Of a stretch of DNA of 64,000 nt, positions 36,955 through 46,292 are shown piece by piece; within the stretch, counting starts at the first letter, position 1, and each line of letters opens with the position of its first letter. The translations under genes and the position numbers were made by a program. The notes below the pieces were generated by a model. It ran no database searches. It was given only the letters and a program-made list of their open reading frames with translations, and was not told where the DNA came from. The stretch is from Pseudarthrobacter defluvii (GTDB taxonomy: Bacteria; Actinomycetota; Actinomycetes; Actinomycetales; Micrococcaceae), in contig NZ_CP066362.1 of assembly GCF_030323865.1 (NCBI RefSeq), forward strand, positions 1,426,001 through 1,490,000, in the 5' to 3' direction.

Positions 36955-37733
36955 CCATGGATCCCAACAGCCCCGAAGCTCCGCGGCCGGAAGCCGTACG
37001 CCCGGAATACCGGCGCGCAGGCTCCCAGCAGCACGCCGGCCAAGGCGACTCAACATCGCCGGCTGAAACGAAAGGCTGGAACCGGAATGAACTGGCCGCC
37101 CGGGTGGCCAAGGAACTCCGGAACGGCCAGTACGTGAACCTGGGAATCGGCATGCCCACCCTGATTCCCAACTACATCCCGGACGGGGTGGAAGTGGTGC
37201 TGCACTCCGAGAACGGAATCCTCGGCGTCGGACCCTACCCCGCTGAAGACGCGCTGGACCCGGACCTGATCAACGCCGGCAAGGAAACCGTGACCGTCAA
37301 CAGGGGAGCGGCGTTCTTCGACTCCGCAACGTCCTTTGGCATGATCCGCGGCGGCCACGTGGACGTGGCCGTGCTGGGCGCCATGGAGGTGGCTGCCAAC
37401 GGCGACCTGGCCAACTGGATGATCCCGGGCAAGATGGTTAAGGGCATGGGCGGGGCCATGGACCTGGTGTTCGGGGCCAAGCGGGTGATCGTGATGATGG
37501 AGCACGTTGACCGCAACGGCAACCCCAAGATCGTCCAGCAATGCTCGCTGCCGCTGACGGGCAAGGGCTGCGTGGACCGGATCATCACGGACCTGGCCGT
37601 CATCGACGTCGTCAAGGATGGCGGTTCGTCACGGCTGGTCCTGCAGGAACTCGCCCCCAACGTCTCCGTCGAGGACGTGGTGGCCGCCACCGGCGCCGAC
37701 CTGTTCGAGGAAGACCGGGAACTTACCGTATGA
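36951..37733 (+). CDS. scoB: 3-oxoacid CoA-transferase subunit B
   Basis: 260 residues. The catalytic Glu is in [12 protein letters not shown] (about residue 86). The first 45 residues are Pro/Arg/Gln-rich and not conserved; the core starts at [14 protein letters not shown], so an internal start cannot be excluded, although the ATGA overlap with scoA supports the annotated start. Its stop overlaps the MaoC start. Confidence 0.93.
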   Translation: MTMDPNSPEAPRPEAVRPEYRRAGSQQHAGQGDSTSPAETKGWNRNELAARVAKELRNGQYVNLGIGMPTLIPNYIPDGVEVVLHSENGILGVGPYPAEDALDPDLINAGKETVTVNRGAAFFDSATSFGMIRGGHVDVAVLGAMEVAANGDLANWMIPGKMVKGMGGAMDLVFGAKRVIVMMEHVDRNGNPKIVQQCSLPLTGKGCVDRIITDLAVIDVVKDGGSSRLVLQELAPNVSVEDVVAATGADLFEEDRELTV

Positions 37734-38299
37734 CCGGCAACAGCCTTCCGGGCAGGGATTCCGCCAGCCCAACCACCGCCGGGGGCGATGGCGGCAGGCG
37801 GGTCGTCGAACAGCGCGGACTGTACTTCGACGAATTGGAGGAAGGCGTGGTGTACGCGCACCGCCCGGGGCGCACCGTGACCGAAGCCGACAACGTCCTG
37901 TTCACCACGCTCACCATGAACACCCAGGCCCTCCACCTGGACGCCGCCTGGAGCGCGGGGCAGCCCTTCGGCCAGCGGCTGATGAACTCGATGTTCACCC
38001 TTGCCACCATGGTGGGCCAGTCCGTAACCCAGCTGACCCAGGGGACCATCATTGCCCAGCTGGGCCTGACGGACGTGTCCTTCCCGCACCCGCTCTTTCA
38101 CGGCGACACGCTTTACACGGAGACCGTCATCACCGGCAGGCGGCTTTCGGCCTCGCGCCCCGGCCAGGGGATCGTGACCATGGAACACACCGGCCGCAAC
38201 CAGGATGGAACCGTGGTGGCCCGGGCCACGCGCAGCTGCCTGATGTGGACGCGGGACGCGTACCAGGACGCGCAAAACGTTCAAAACATCGGAGAATAG
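37730..38299 (+). CDS. MaoC-family dehydratase/hydratase
   Basis: 189 residues with a hotdog-fold MaoC domain: [22 protein letters not shown], then [18 protein letters not shown] carrying the hydratase His/Asp region, and [18 protein letters not shown]. Counterpart of M. tuberculosis Rv2499c. In this operon it is the best candidate for hydrating 3-methylglutaconyl-CoA to HMG-CoA, as no crotonase-fold hydratase is present. Starts at an ATGA overlap. Confidence 0.85.
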   Translation: MTGNSLPGRDSASPTTAGGDGGRRVVEQRGLYFDELEEGVVYAHRPGRTVTEADNVLFTTLTMNTQALHLDAAWSAGQPFGQRLMNSMFTLATMVGQSVTQLTQGTIIAQLGLTDVSFPHPLFHGDTLYTETVITGRRLSASRPGQGIVTMEHTGRNQDGTVVARATRSCLMWTRDAYQDAQNVQNIGE

Positions 38300-38303
38300 C
38301 CTT

Positions 38304-39143
38304 ATGACTTTCGTGATGGGCCCCGCCCTGCTGTTCTGCCCCGCCGACCGGCCGGAGCGCTACCAAAAGGCCGCCGCCCGGGCCGATGCCGTGATCCTTG
38401 ACCTGGAAGATGCGGTGGCGCCGGCGGACAAACAGCGCGCCCGCGGCGCCATCCTGGCCCAGTTGGGAACCACCGGGGTGGAACCGGAACTGGAACCCAG
38501 CTGCACCATCGTCAGGGTCAACCCGGTAGGAACGGAAGACTTCGAAAAGGACATGCACTGCCTGGCCCACACGCCCTACCGCACCGTGATGCTGGCCAAG
38601 GCCGAGTCCGCAGAACAGCTCAAGGCCCTTGAGGGGTACCAGGTGATCGCGCTGTGCGAGACGGCCCTTGGCGTGCTCAACGCACCGGCCATCGCCGCCG
38701 CCCCCAACGTGGTGGGCCTCATGTGGGGGGCGGAGGACCTGCTGGCCACGCTTGGCGGTACGTCCAGCAGGACGGACGACGGCGGCTACCGGGCTGTTGC
38801 GCTGCACGCCCGCTCGTCGGTGCTTGTGGCGGCCCGGGCGTTCGGCAAGGAAGCCGTGGATGCCGTCTACACCAACATTCCCGACCTTGAGGGCCTTGGG
38901 GCGGAGGCGGCCGACGCGGTGGCCTCAGGCTTCAGTTCGAAGGCCTGCATCCACCCGAGCCAGGCCGGGGTGGTCCGCAAGGCCTACGCGCCGTCCGATG
39001 ACGAAGTTGCCGCGGCCCAGGCCCTTCTGGCTGCCGCGGAGTCAGCCGGGTCCGGAGTGTTCCGGTACGAGGGGAAAATGATCGACGGCCCCATCCTCAA
39101 ACATGCCCAGGAGATCATCCGGCGGGCTGCCCAGAAGGTTTAG
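38304..39143 (+). CDS. CitE-like HpcH/HpaI-family lyase (HMG-CoA / citramalyl-CoA lyase candidate)
   Basis: 279 residues, TIM barrel of the HpcH/HpaI aldolase family. Mg-binding and CoA-site motifs: ADAVILDLEDAVAP near the N terminus, LCETALGVLNAP (metal-binding Glu), MWGAEDL (Asp) and SSKACIHPSQ. Counterpart of M. tuberculosis Rv2498c, reported to cleave HMG-CoA and citramalyl-CoA in leucine and itaconate breakdown. No citrate lyase partner genes are present. It starts 4 bases after the MaoC stop and ends the operon, meeting a convergent gene with no gap. Confidence 0.88.
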   Translation: MTFVMGPALLFCPADRPERYQKAAARADAVILDLEDAVAPADKQRARGAILAQLGTTGVEPELEPSCTIVRVNPVGTEDFEKDMHCLAHTPYRTVMLAKAESAEQLKALEGYQVIALCETALGVLNAPAIAAAPNVVGLMWGAEDLLATLGGTSSRTDDGGYRAVALHARSSVLVAARAFGKEAVDAVYTNIPDLEGLGAEAADAVASGFSSKACIHPSQAGVVRKAYAPSDDEVAAAQALLAAAESAGSGVFRYEGKMIDGPILKHAQEIIRRAAQKV

Positions 39144-40613
39144 CTAGCGCTGCCGTCCCTGCGGCCGACGCAGGGACGTGGGCGGGATCGGTTCGTGCAG
39201 GAGGGTCCGCACCCAACGGTTCCCCGTCCCGCGGAACTCCTTGCGGCTGGCGAAACGGTAATGGAAGCTGCGCACGCGCACCCAACGGGGCGCGGCGCCG
39301 TCGAACGGGTCTCGCCGCAGCAGCCGCAGCATCTGCCGGTCCGCCGCCAGCAGCTTTGCCAGGAAGGCATAAAACCATTCCTCGTGCACGCTGCGCAGCG
39401 GCAGGAACCACATGAGCCAGTCAAGGCGCAGGTGGTACGGGGCCCACTGCCGGGGGATCCTGCGGACATCGCCAGGCTTGCCCTTGAAGCCGTACTCACG
39501 CCAGTCCGAGCTGTCGCCGGGGTCCTCGTCCAGGGTGCCCTCCACCACGATCTCGATGCGCTGCTTGGTTACGGAGCCAAACGCGCCGTAGGCGTTGACC
39601 AGCTGCCACCGGTTAAAGCTCGCGTTCATCAGCTGCCGGCGGGAGAAAAGGTTCCGCAACGGCCAGTAGCTCAGGGCAAGCAGCAGGAGGGACGCAGCCA
39701 GGGTGATGGCCAGCCACCACGGCGGGGTGGCCCGCTGCATTCCGGTGGCCGCGTCCCAGTCCGCCGGGATGGCCGGGATCACTGCGTGCGCCACGGGATC
39801 GCTGATCGCGGCGAACGCGAGCACTATCGCCATCCAGTTCAGCCAGGCGAAGTTGCCGCTGGCCACCAGCCACAGCTGGGTAACCACCACGACGGCGGCC
39901 GCAACACTGGCCACGGGCTGCGGCGCAAAGAGCAGGAACGGCACCACCAGCTGCGCGATGTGGTTCCCCACCACCTCGATGCGGTGCAACGGCTTGGGCA
40001 ACAGGTGCGCCTGCCGGCTGAGCGGCCCCGGCATGGGTTGGGTTTCATGGTGGTAGTACAGCGCCGTCAGGTCCCGCCACTCCCGGCCGCCGCGGATCTT
40101 GATCATGCCCGCCCCGAACTCCAGCCGGAACACCAGCCACACGATCAGGATCAGGATGGTCCGGGGCGGCTCGGTCTGGTTGGAACCCAGGAAAGCCACG
40201 GTGAAGCCCGCCTCCAGGAGCAGCATCTCCCAGCCGAACCCGTAGAACGTCTGCCCCACGTTCACGATCGACATGTACAGGAGCCACAGGGCCAGGAAGG
40301 CAATCAGCGGCACCCAGGGCGGCCCCATCTGCGGAATTCCGGCCACGAGCAGCGCCGAGACCACCAGGCCGGCGGCGCAGACACCGCGCAGCAGCCGGTC
40401 CGAGTACCGCCACCGGAACAGCGTGGGCCGGCGCATCCGGGTAAACCCGGCCAGGAACTCCGGGACCGGCAGCAGGCCGCGCTCGCCAAGCAGGGCGGGA
40501 AACTGGTTCAGCGTGGACAGGAACGCCACCAAGTACAGTGCCGCCACACCCCGCTGCAGCACCTGCCGGGCGAATTCGTACTCCGGCGCATCAAACCATG
40601 AGAGCCAGTCCAC
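39144..40613 (-). CDS. Lipase maturation factor family (LMF1-like) membrane protein
   Basis: 489 residues, about eight to ten membrane helices followed by a soluble C-terminal part. Typical stretches: GFGWEMLLLEAGFTVAFLG, VFRLEFGAGMIKIRGG, YYHHETQPMPGPLS and, near the end, YEFKGKPG-like YGFKGKPGDVRRIPRQWAPY. In vertebrates LMF1 assists lipase folding in the ER; the bacterial role is unknown and no secreted lipase is next to it. GTG at 40613 is chosen because a promoter (TTGACC, 16 bp, TAACGT) ends 7 nt before it; GTG at 40622 is the alternative. Confidence 0.85.
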   Translation of the reverse strand: MDWLSWFDAPEYEFARQVLQRGVAALYLVAFLSTLNQFPALLGERGLLPVPEFLAGFTRMRRPTLFRWRYSDRLLRGVCAAGLVVSALLVAGIPQMGPPWVPLIAFLALWLLYMSIVNVGQTFYGFGWEMLLLEAGFTVAFLGSNQTEPPRTILILIVWLVFRLEFGAGMIKIRGGREWRDLTALYYHHETQPMPGPLSRQAHLLPKPLHRIEVVGNHIAQLVVPFLLFAPQPVASVAAAVVVVTQLWLVASGNFAWLNWMAIVLAFAAISDPVAHAVIPAIPADWDAATGMQRATPPWWLAITLAASLLLLALSYWPLRNLFSRRQLMNASFNRWQLVNAYGAFGSVTKQRIEIVVEGTLDEDPGDSSDWREYGFKGKPGDVRRIPRQWAPYHLRLDWLMWFLPLRSVHEEWFYAFLAKLLAADRQMLRLLRRDPFDGAAPRWVRVRSFHYRFASRKEFRGTGNRWVRTLLHEPIPPTSLRRPQGRQR

Positions 40614-40620
40614 GCAGTCC

Positions 40621-40648
40621 ACGTTACGCCCGGCCACCCCGGGGTCAA
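40621..40648 (-). promoter_or_regulatory. Promoter of LMF1-like gene (TTGACC - 16 bp - TAACGT)
   Basis: Minus strand: TTGACC at 40648-40643, 16-base spacer, TAACGT at 40626-40621, then seven bases to GTG. This is the best -35/-10 pair seen among the leaderless starts here and it fixes the translation start. Confidence 0.6.
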
Positions 40649-40705
40649 GGCGCAGCAGCAGGTCAGCGGCGCGGGACGGCGCGCGGCCGGCCCCGGAGGG
40701 TGCGG

Positions 40706-40711
40706 GATACT
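40706..40711 (+). promoter_or_regulatory. -10 box GATACT of dxr (leaderless)
   Basis: GATACT then TAACCC then ATG. The six-base gap and lack of SD indicate leaderless transcription of dxr. Confidence 0.5.
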
Positions 40712-40717
40712 TAACCC

Positions 40718-41902
40718 ATGCAGCCACGCAGAGTCGTCCTCCTCGGATCCACCGGTTCCATCGGCACCCAGGCGATTGACGTCGTCGACGGCGCCCCGCA
40801 CCTGTTCGAGGTGGTGGCACTGAGTGCCGGGGGCGGCAACCTGGAACTCCTGGCCCGGCAGGCCGTCCACACCGGTGCCGCAGCCGTGGGAATCGCAGGG
40901 GGAGACCCCGCCCGGCTGGAAGCACTGATCCGTGAAGCCGCGGCCGCAGCAGGCCGCCCCGGCTACCGGCCCCAAATCGTGGCCGGTCCGGATGCGTCTG
41001 CGCAGATCGCGGCGGTCGAAGCCGATGTGGTGCTCAACGGCATCACCGGATCGATCGGACTGGCCCCCACACTGGCGGCGCTCAAGTCCGGCGCCACCCT
41101 TGCCCTGGCCAACAAGGAGTCGCTGATTGTGGGCGGCAGCCTGGTCAAAGCCGCGGCCGCGGAGGGCCAGATTGTTCCGGTCGACTCCGAACACTCCGCC
41201 ATTGCCCAGTGTCTGCGCTCCGGCACTGCGGACGAGGTGGACAAGTTGATCCTGACCGCTTCGGGCGGCCCGTTCCGTGGCAGGAGCCGGGCGGAACTCC
41301 ACGGGGTGACGCCGCAGGAGGCCCTGGCCCACCCCACCTGGGACATGGGCATCATGGTTACCACCAACTCGGCCACGCTGGTCAACAAGGGCCTGGAAGT
41401 CATCGAGGCGCACCTGCTGTTCGATATTCCACTGGACCGGATTGACGTCGTGGTCCATCCTCAGTCCGTGGTGCACTCCATGGTGCAGTTCGTTGACGGC
41501 TCCACCATCGCCCAGGCTTCCCCGCCGGACATGCGGCTGCCCATCGCGCTGGGGCTCGGCTGGCCGGCCAGGGTGCCCAAAGCCGCCAGCGCGTGCGACT
41601 GGACCAAGGCCGCCACCTGGACCTTCGAGCCGCTGGACACTTCGGCGTTCCCCGCCGTGGGCCTTGCCAAGGATGCGGCCAAGCAGGGCAGCACGTTCCC
41701 TGCCGTGTTCAATGCGGCCAACGAGGAAGCTGTCACGGCGTTCCATGCCGGCAGGATCCGGTTCACCGACATCGTGGATACCATCGACACCGTGCTCAGC
41801 GAACACTCAGGCTCCTCCGGGCTGACGGTGGAATCAGTGCTGGATGCTGAAAGCTGGGCACGCGCCCGCGCCCACGAACGTTTAGCAGTCAGCAGTCTCT
41901 AG
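40718..41902 (+). CDS. dxr: 1-deoxy-D-xylulose 5-phosphate reductoisomerase
   Basis: 394 residues. Second enzyme of the MEP isoprenoid pathway, converting DXP to MEP with NADPH. N-terminal NADPH motif [18 protein letters not shown], metal and substrate residues in [23 protein letters not shown] and [19 protein letters not shown]. First in the unit dxr - site-2 protease ... ispG, the same order as Rv2870c-Rv2868c of M. tuberculosis. Confidence 0.97.
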   Translation: MQPRRVVLLGSTGSIGTQAIDVVDGAPHLFEVVALSAGGGNLELLARQAVHTGAAAVGIAGGDPARLEALIREAAAAAGRPGYRPQIVAGPDASAQIAAVEADVVLNGITGSIGLAPTLAALKSGATLALANKESLIVGGSLVKAAAAEGQIVPVDSEHSAIAQCLRSGTADEVDKLILTASGGPFRGRSRAELHGVTPQEALAHPTWDMGIMVTTNSATLVNKGLEVIEAHLLFDIPLDRIDVVVHPQSVVHSMVQFVDGSTIAQASPPDMRLPIALGLGWPARVPKAASACDWTKAATWTFEPLDTSAFPAVGLAKDAAKQGSTFPAVFNAANEEAVTAFHAGRIRFTDIVDTIDTVLSEHSGSSGLTVESVLDAESWARARAHERLAVSSL

Positions 41903-41919
41903 GAAGCAGCAGCACCTCC

Positions 41920-43251
41920 ATGACCCCTGTTTTACTTTTCATCCTCGGCGTCGTCTTTGTGGCGGTGGGCATCGCCGTGTCCATTGCGCTTCACGAAGTG
42001 GGGCACCTCGTTCCCGCCAAATTGTTCAAGGTCCGCGTCACCAAGTACATGATCGGCTTCGGGCCTACGCTGTGGTCCCGCCGGAGGGGCGAAACCGAAT
42101 ACGGCGTCAAGGCCGTACCGCTGGGCGGCTACGTCTCCATGATCGGCATGTACCCGCCCAACAAGGAAGACGGCTCAGTCCGGCCCTCCAGCACCGGCAT
42201 GTTCCAGACACTTGCCACCGAGGCGCGCTCCCAAGCGCACGAGGAAGTTGGCCCCGGCGACGAAAACCGGGTGTTCTACCGGCTGCCGGTTTGGAAAAAG
42301 ATCATCGTGATGCTTGGCGGCCCGGCCATGAACATGATCCTCGGCCTGCTGTTCACGGCCGTGCTGCTCATGGGCTTTGGGGTTGCCACAGCCACCACCA
42401 CCATCTCCGACGTGTCCAAGTGCCAGGTGGCCGCCGGCCAAACCGTTGATCCCAATTCCGCTGACTGCCAGCTGACGCCGGCAGCTGCTGCCGGGCTCAA
42501 GCCGAACGACACCATTACCTCCTTCGACGGCAAGGCCGTGACCAGTTGGAGCCAGCTGACGGAATGGATCCGTGCTTCTGCAGGCAAGGAAGTGGCCATC
42601 ACCGTGCAGCGGGACGGCAACCCCGTGTCCACCACCGTGACTCCCGTTCTTTCGGCCCGGCCGGTGATGGGAAACGATGGACGCCAGGCCACCGACGCCG
42701 CCGGCACCCTCCAGTACCAGGACGTCGGTTTCCTTGGCATTGGTGCGCAAACGGCACTGGTGCCCCAGCCGGCGTCGTCCGTCCTGCCGATGGCGGGGGA
42801 GAACATCCGCCAGGTGGCCGGGGTGGTCTTCAACCTTCCTGCCCGCGTGGTGGGCGTGGCCAAGGCCGCGTTCAGCGAAGAGCCGCGCGACCCCAACGGG
42901 CCCATCAGCGTGGTGGGCGTAGGCAGGGTGGCAGGCGAAGTGGCCGCCATGGAGGCCGTGCCGCTGCAGTCCCGGGTGGCAACCCTCGTTGGCCTGCTGG
43001 CAGGCCTGAACTTCGCACTCGCGGTGTTCAACCTGATCCCGCTCCTGCCACTCGACGGCGGCCACGTTGCCGGGGCGCTCTATGAGGGCGTACGGCGCAA
43101 GGTGGCAAAGCTGCGCGGCCGGCCCGATCCCGGGGCCTTCGATATCGCCAAGCTGCTGCCCGTCACCTACGTGGTCGCGGCGCTGCTTATGGGCATGAGC
43201 GTGCTGTTGATCTACGCCGACATCGTCAAGCCGGTCAATCTCTTCGGGTAG
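41920..43251 (+). CDS. Site-2 zinc protease, RseP/Rip1 family
   Basis: 443-residue membrane metalloprotease that cleaves transmembrane proteins such as anti-sigma factors. Zinc motif HEVGH at residues 25-29 in the first helix, a periplasmic PDZ domain (about 165-230) and the second motif NLIPLLPLDGGH near residue 380, where the Asp is the third ligand. SD GGAAG before ATG. Neighbour of dxr and ispG as in other actinobacteria (Rip1, Rv2869c). Confidence 0.95.
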   Translation: MTPVLLFILGVVFVAVGIAVSIALHEVGHLVPAKLFKVRVTKYMIGFGPTLWSRRRGETEYGVKAVPLGGYVSMIGMYPPNKEDGSVRPSSTGMFQTLATEARSQAHEEVGPGDENRVFYRLPVWKKIIVMLGGPAMNMILGLLFTAVLLMGFGVATATTTISDVSKCQVAAGQTVDPNSADCQLTPAAAAGLKPNDTITSFDGKAVTSWSQLTEWIRASAGKEVAITVQRDGNPVSTTVTPVLSARPVMGNDGRQATDAAGTLQYQDVGFLGIGAQTALVPQPASSVLPMAGENIRQVAGVVFNLPARVVGVAKAAFSEEPRDPNGPISVVGVGRVAGEVAAMEAVPLQSRVATLVGLLAGLNFALAVFNLIPLLPLDGGHVAGALYEGVRRKVAKLRGRPDPGAFDIAKLLPVTYVVAALLMGMSVLLIYADIVKPVNLFG

Positions 43252-43312
43252 CCGCGGCTTCTGTCGGGCCGGGTCGTTGGCCGGCACGGATGGCTTCCGT
43301 TCCGCTGGCGTG

Positions 43313-43372
43313 AGCCGATATCGGCTGATTCCGGAATATCAGCCAAATGTGATTGATTCGCTGGCATCAGCC
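43313..43372 (+). promoter_or_regulatory. Palindrome cluster before the SatD-HTH gene
   Basis: Contains AGCCGATATCGGCT (perfect 14-bp palindrome, 43313-43326), the overlapping inverted repeat GGCTGAT-N8-ATCAGCC (43323-43344), and a further ATCAGCC at 43366-43372, 16 bases before the start codon. Four related half-sites in 60 bases suggest cooperative binding of a regulator, most simply the HTH protein encoded next. Confidence 0.55.
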
Positions 43373-43387
43373 ACCTATGGTTGAGGA

Positions 43388-44146
43388 ATGTTCGTTCTGA
43401 CCATCGACCAGCGGGGAAGTACCGGCGCCCAGGACCTCGTCCCGGACCTTCTCGCCGGGATCGCAGCGCTGCAACTTCCCCGAACGGAGCAGCCGGTCTT
43501 CGAACGTACCGTCGGTGACGAAGTCCAGGGAGTAGTATCCGACGCTTTGGCTGTCGTGGAGATTGCCCTCCATGCACTCCGCGCCGGACGCTGGTACGTG
43601 GGGATCGGCGTCGGAACCGTCTCCCTGGCTCCAGGCGCCAGTCCCCGCGAAGGAACCGGTACTGCGTTTGTTGCCGCCCGCAAGGCCGTTGAGCTGGCCA
43701 AAGCCGCCGGGCCGCAGGTGCCGCTGTCAGTGGTGCCGGGCATCATGGCAAAGACCGGTGGGGGTGTCCCCGGCGGGGAAGGGAGCCAGGCCTGTGCAAA
43801 TGCAGAGGCGGTGCTTCGGCTGCTCGGCCGGCTCGTCCAGGACCGCACGGAGGCCCAGTGGCGGGTGGTGGATGCCCTGCGCCGCCTGGGTTCGGACAGT
43901 GCGGGTTTGGGCCGCCAGGCCCCGCGCGGCCAGGGGCCGGGCCGGCATGGAAGCCAGAAACAGGTGGCGCTTGAACTCGGCATCTCGGAACAATCGGTGA
44001 GCCGCACCGTGCTTCGGTCCGGGTGGCAGGAAGAATGGGCAGCAAGGCCCGCTGCGGCGATGCTTCTTGGTTTCGCGGACTCGCAGATCAGCGGCCCCTT
44101 CAAAGACGACCGTAATGCAGACGACCCCAACGAAGGAGACAGGTGA
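43388..44146 (+). CDS. SatD-like protein with C-terminal helix-turn-helix
   Basis: 252 residues. The N-terminal part (about 1-110) has the feel of the SatD family: TIDQRGSTG, a conserved FERTVGDEVQGVVSDA and a GIGVGTVS strand, a fold related to nucleotidyl cyclase-like domains. The C-terminal part has an HTH, KQVALELGISEQSVSRTVLRSGW (about residues 193-215, read in two parts), joined by a Gly/Arg linker. The stop overlaps the next membrane-protein gene (ATG/GTGA overlap). Biological role unknown; SatD is linked to acid tolerance in streptococci. Confidence 0.7.
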   Translation: MFVLTIDQRGSTGAQDLVPDLLAGIAALQLPRTEQPVFERTVGDEVQGVVSDALAVVEIALHALRAGRWYVGIGVGTVSLAPGASPREGTGTAFVAARKAVELAKAAGPQVPLSVVPGIMAKTGGGVPGGEGSQACANAEAVLRLLGRLVQDRTEAQWRVVDALRRLGSDSAGLGRQAPRGQGPGRHGSQKQVALELGISEQSVSRTVLRSGWQEEWAARPAAAMLLGFADSQISGPFKDDRNADDPNEGDR

Positions 44147-44688
44147 CTGCACTGTGGGTGGCAGTGGCCCTGGTGGTGGCCGGCTTCGCCGGCTGGCCGG
44201 TCACGGCGTGGGTGTTCAAGCTCGCACGGACCATCGATGACCGGGCCGATGCTGCGAAGGCAGCGGACGCAGCCCGCAGGGCCGAGCAGGATCCCGCTGC
44301 CGACGTCACCGTGGACGACGCCGCTGCGGCCCCGGATGCTGCCCTTGAAACAGCAGGCAGCGCAGCCGGCCAGACGGTTGACGGTGAGCTGACCGCGCCG
44401 CCTGTCCAGCCGCCGTCGGACGCTCCCGCCGCACCGCCGCTCTCCACCCAGCGCATCCTGCGCGGCGGCGCCATCATCGGCGTACTGGAGCGGCTGGGGG
44501 TCTGCCTCGCCATCCTCACCGGGCAGCCCGTGGCCATCGCCTACATCGTTGCCATCAAGGGCTTGGGCAGGTTCGCCGAGCTGAAGGAAACCCCGGTGGC
44601 AGCCGAGCGCTTCATCATCGGGACGCTGACATCGATGCTCTGGGCGGCCGGAACCGCTGCCGCAGTCAAAGTCCTCTTCCTGCACTGA
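44143..44688 (+). CDS. Membrane protein, DUF3307-like C terminus
   Basis: 181 residues: one N-terminal helix, an Ala/Asp/Pro-rich linker (about 35-100), and a C-terminal pair of helices with GVLERLGVCLAILTGQPVA, VAIKGLGRFAELKE and AERFIIGTLTSMLWA. That C-terminal pattern (ERL ... K.. RF.E ... GT..S) resembles the end of DUF3307 membrane proteins, which are often encoded next to SatD. Start overlaps the SatD-HTH stop, so both are one operon. Confidence 0.65.
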   Translation: MTALWVAVALVVAGFAGWPVTAWVFKLARTIDDRADAAKAADAARRAEQDPAADVTVDDAAAAPDAALETAGSAAGQTVDGELTAPPVQPPSDAPAAPPLSTQRILRGGAIIGVLERLGVCLAILTGQPVAIAYIVAIKGLGRFAELKETPVAAERFIIGTLTSMLWAAGTAAAVKVLFLH

Positions 44689-44785
44689 GGTCACGGCCGC
44701 CCCGTCTTTGCCGCACCGCTGGTCTTTGCTGCATCCACCACCGGCCCTGCCTGCGATGTGTACGGTAGCAAGCCAGCCATGGCGA

Positions 44786-44791
44786 TAGGGT
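44786..44791 (+). promoter_or_regulatory. -10 box TAGGGT of YciI-like gene (leaderless)
   Basis: TAGGGT then AGCGGT then ATG: six bases between -10 box and start codon, no SD. Confidence 0.5.
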
Positions 44792-44797
44792 AGCGGT

Positions 44798-45091
44798 ATG
44801 ACAGTTTTTGCCGTTGAGTACGTTTATGCCGCCAGCTCCACTGAAACCCGCAACGAGGTCCGGCCCGCACACCGCGAATGGACGGGGAACCTGGCGCAGG
44901 ACGGCGTCATCGTAGCCAGCGGCCCTTACGGTGACGGTGCCGGTGCCCTGCTGATCTTCAAGGCCCTGGATGAAGCCGCCCTCAACTCGATCCTCAAACA
45001 GGACCCGTTCGCCGGATCCGGTGTGATCGCCGGTACCCGCATCACCGAATGGTCACCGGTAACCGGCATGCTGGCCGGGATTTCCGCGTAG
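44798..45091 (+). CDS. YciI family protein
   Basis: 97 residues with a ferredoxin-like alpha/beta barrel fold. The YciI His is in [11 protein letters not shown] and the strand-turn-strand [18 protein letters not shown] follows, then helix [14 protein letters not shown]. The function of most YciI proteins is unknown; some are muconolactone isomerase-like or dehydrochlorinase-like. It stands 34 bp before ispG and may be cotranscribed with it. Confidence 0.88.
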   Translation: MTVFAVEYVYAASSTETRNEVRPAHREWTGNLAQDGVIVASGPYGDGAGALLIFKALDEAALNSILKQDPFAGSGVIAGTRITEWSPVTGMLAGISA

Positions 45092-45125
45092 CCGCCTCTT
45101 TACCCTTTCAACTCAAGGAGTCCAC

Positions 45126-46292
45126 GTGACCTCGGTCAGCCTGGGAATGCCGTCAGCACCACCGCCCGTCCTTGCCCCCCGCCGCAAGACGCGCCAGATC
45201 AAAGTCGGCTCGGTAGGCGTAGGGTCTGATTTCCCCATCAGCGTGCAGTCCATGACCACCACGCCCACCACGGACATCAACGCCACGCTGCAGCAGATCG
45301 CCGAACTGACGGCGTCCGGCTGCGACATCGTGCGCGTCGCCTGCCCGTCCGCTGACGACGCCGAGGCGCTGCCCATCATTGCCCGGAAATCCCAGATCCC
45401 GGTTATCGCGGACATCCACTTCCAGCCCAAGTACGTCTTCGCGGCCATCGAAGCCGGTTGCGCGGCCGTGCGCGTGAACCCGGGAAACATCCGCAAGTTC
45501 GACGACCAGGTCAAGGAGATCGCAGCCGCCGCGAAGGACCACGGCACCTCCATCCGCATCGGCGTGAACGCAGGTTCCCTGGAGCCGGGGATCCTCAAGA
45601 AGTACGGCAAGGCCACGCCTGAGGCGCTGGTCGAGTCGGCGGTTTGGGAAGCCTCGCTGTTCGAGGAGCACGGCTTCCACGACTTCAAGATTTCCGTGAA
45701 GCACAACGACCCCGTGGTCATGGTGGCCGCATACGAGATGCTCGCGGAAAAGGGTGACTGGCCCCTGCACCTGGGCGTCACCGAAGCCGGCCCGGCCTTC
45801 CAGGGGACCATTAAGTCCGCCACGGCGTTCGGCGCACTCCTGTCGCGGGGGATCGGCGACACCATCCGCGTGTCCCTGTCCGCGCCGCCGGTGGAGGAGA
45901 TCAAGGTGGGTAACCAGATCCTCCAGTCGCTGAACCTGCGGCCCCGCAAGCTGGAAATCGTGTCGTGCCCTTCCTGCGGCCGGGCCCAGGTGGACGTGTA
46001 CACTCTGGCAGAACAGGTCACCGCCGGGCTGGAGGGAATGGAAATTCCGCTGCGCGTGGCGGTCATGGGCTGCGTGGTGAACGGCCCGGGCGAAGCGCGC
46101 GAGGCTGACCTTGGTGTCGCATCAGGCAACGGCAAGGGCCAGATCTTCGTTAAGGGCGAGGTCATCAAGACTGTTCCCGAGAGCGCAATTGTTGAGACAC
46201 TGATCGAAGAGGCTATGCGTATCGCGGAAGAGATGGGGGAGGCCGATGGCGAAGATGCTGTCAAAGGTAGCCCCGTGGTTAGCGTCTCGTAG
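45126..46292 (+). CDS. ispG: 4-hydroxy-3-methylbut-2-enyl diphosphate synthase
   Basis: 388 residues. Sixth enzyme of the MEP pathway, a 4Fe-4S protein that reduces MEcPP to HMBPP. TIM barrel at about 25-275 ([37 protein letters not shown]), then the Fe-S domain with Cys in SCPSCGR and [14 protein letters not shown] start with AAGGAG before it. The 3' end overlaps the GNAT gene by 47 bases in another frame. Confidence 0.97.
   Translation: MTSVSLGMPSAPPPVLAPRRKTRQIKVGSVGVGSDFPISVQSMTTTPTTDINATLQQIAELTASGCDIVRVACPSADDAEALPIIARKSQIPVIADIHFQPKYVFAAIEAGCAAVRVNPGNIRKFDDQVKEIAAAAKDHGTSIRIGVNAGSLEPGILKKYGKATPEALVESAVWEASLFEEHGFHDFKISVKHNDPVVMVAAYEMLAEKGDWPLHLGVTEAGPAFQGTIKSATAFGALLSRGIGDTIRVSLSAPPVEEIKVGNQILQSLNLRPRKLEIVSCPSCGRAQVDVYTLAEQVTAGLEGMEIPLRVAVMGCVVNGPGEAREADLGVASGNGKGQIFVKGEVIKTVPESAIVETLIEEAMRIAEEMGEADGEDAVKGSPVVSVS

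Noticed and set aside
38304..39143. Citrate lyase beta subunit in a citrate fermentation cluster
   Set aside because: No citD, citF, citC, citG or citrate transporter nearby; the context is leucine degradation.
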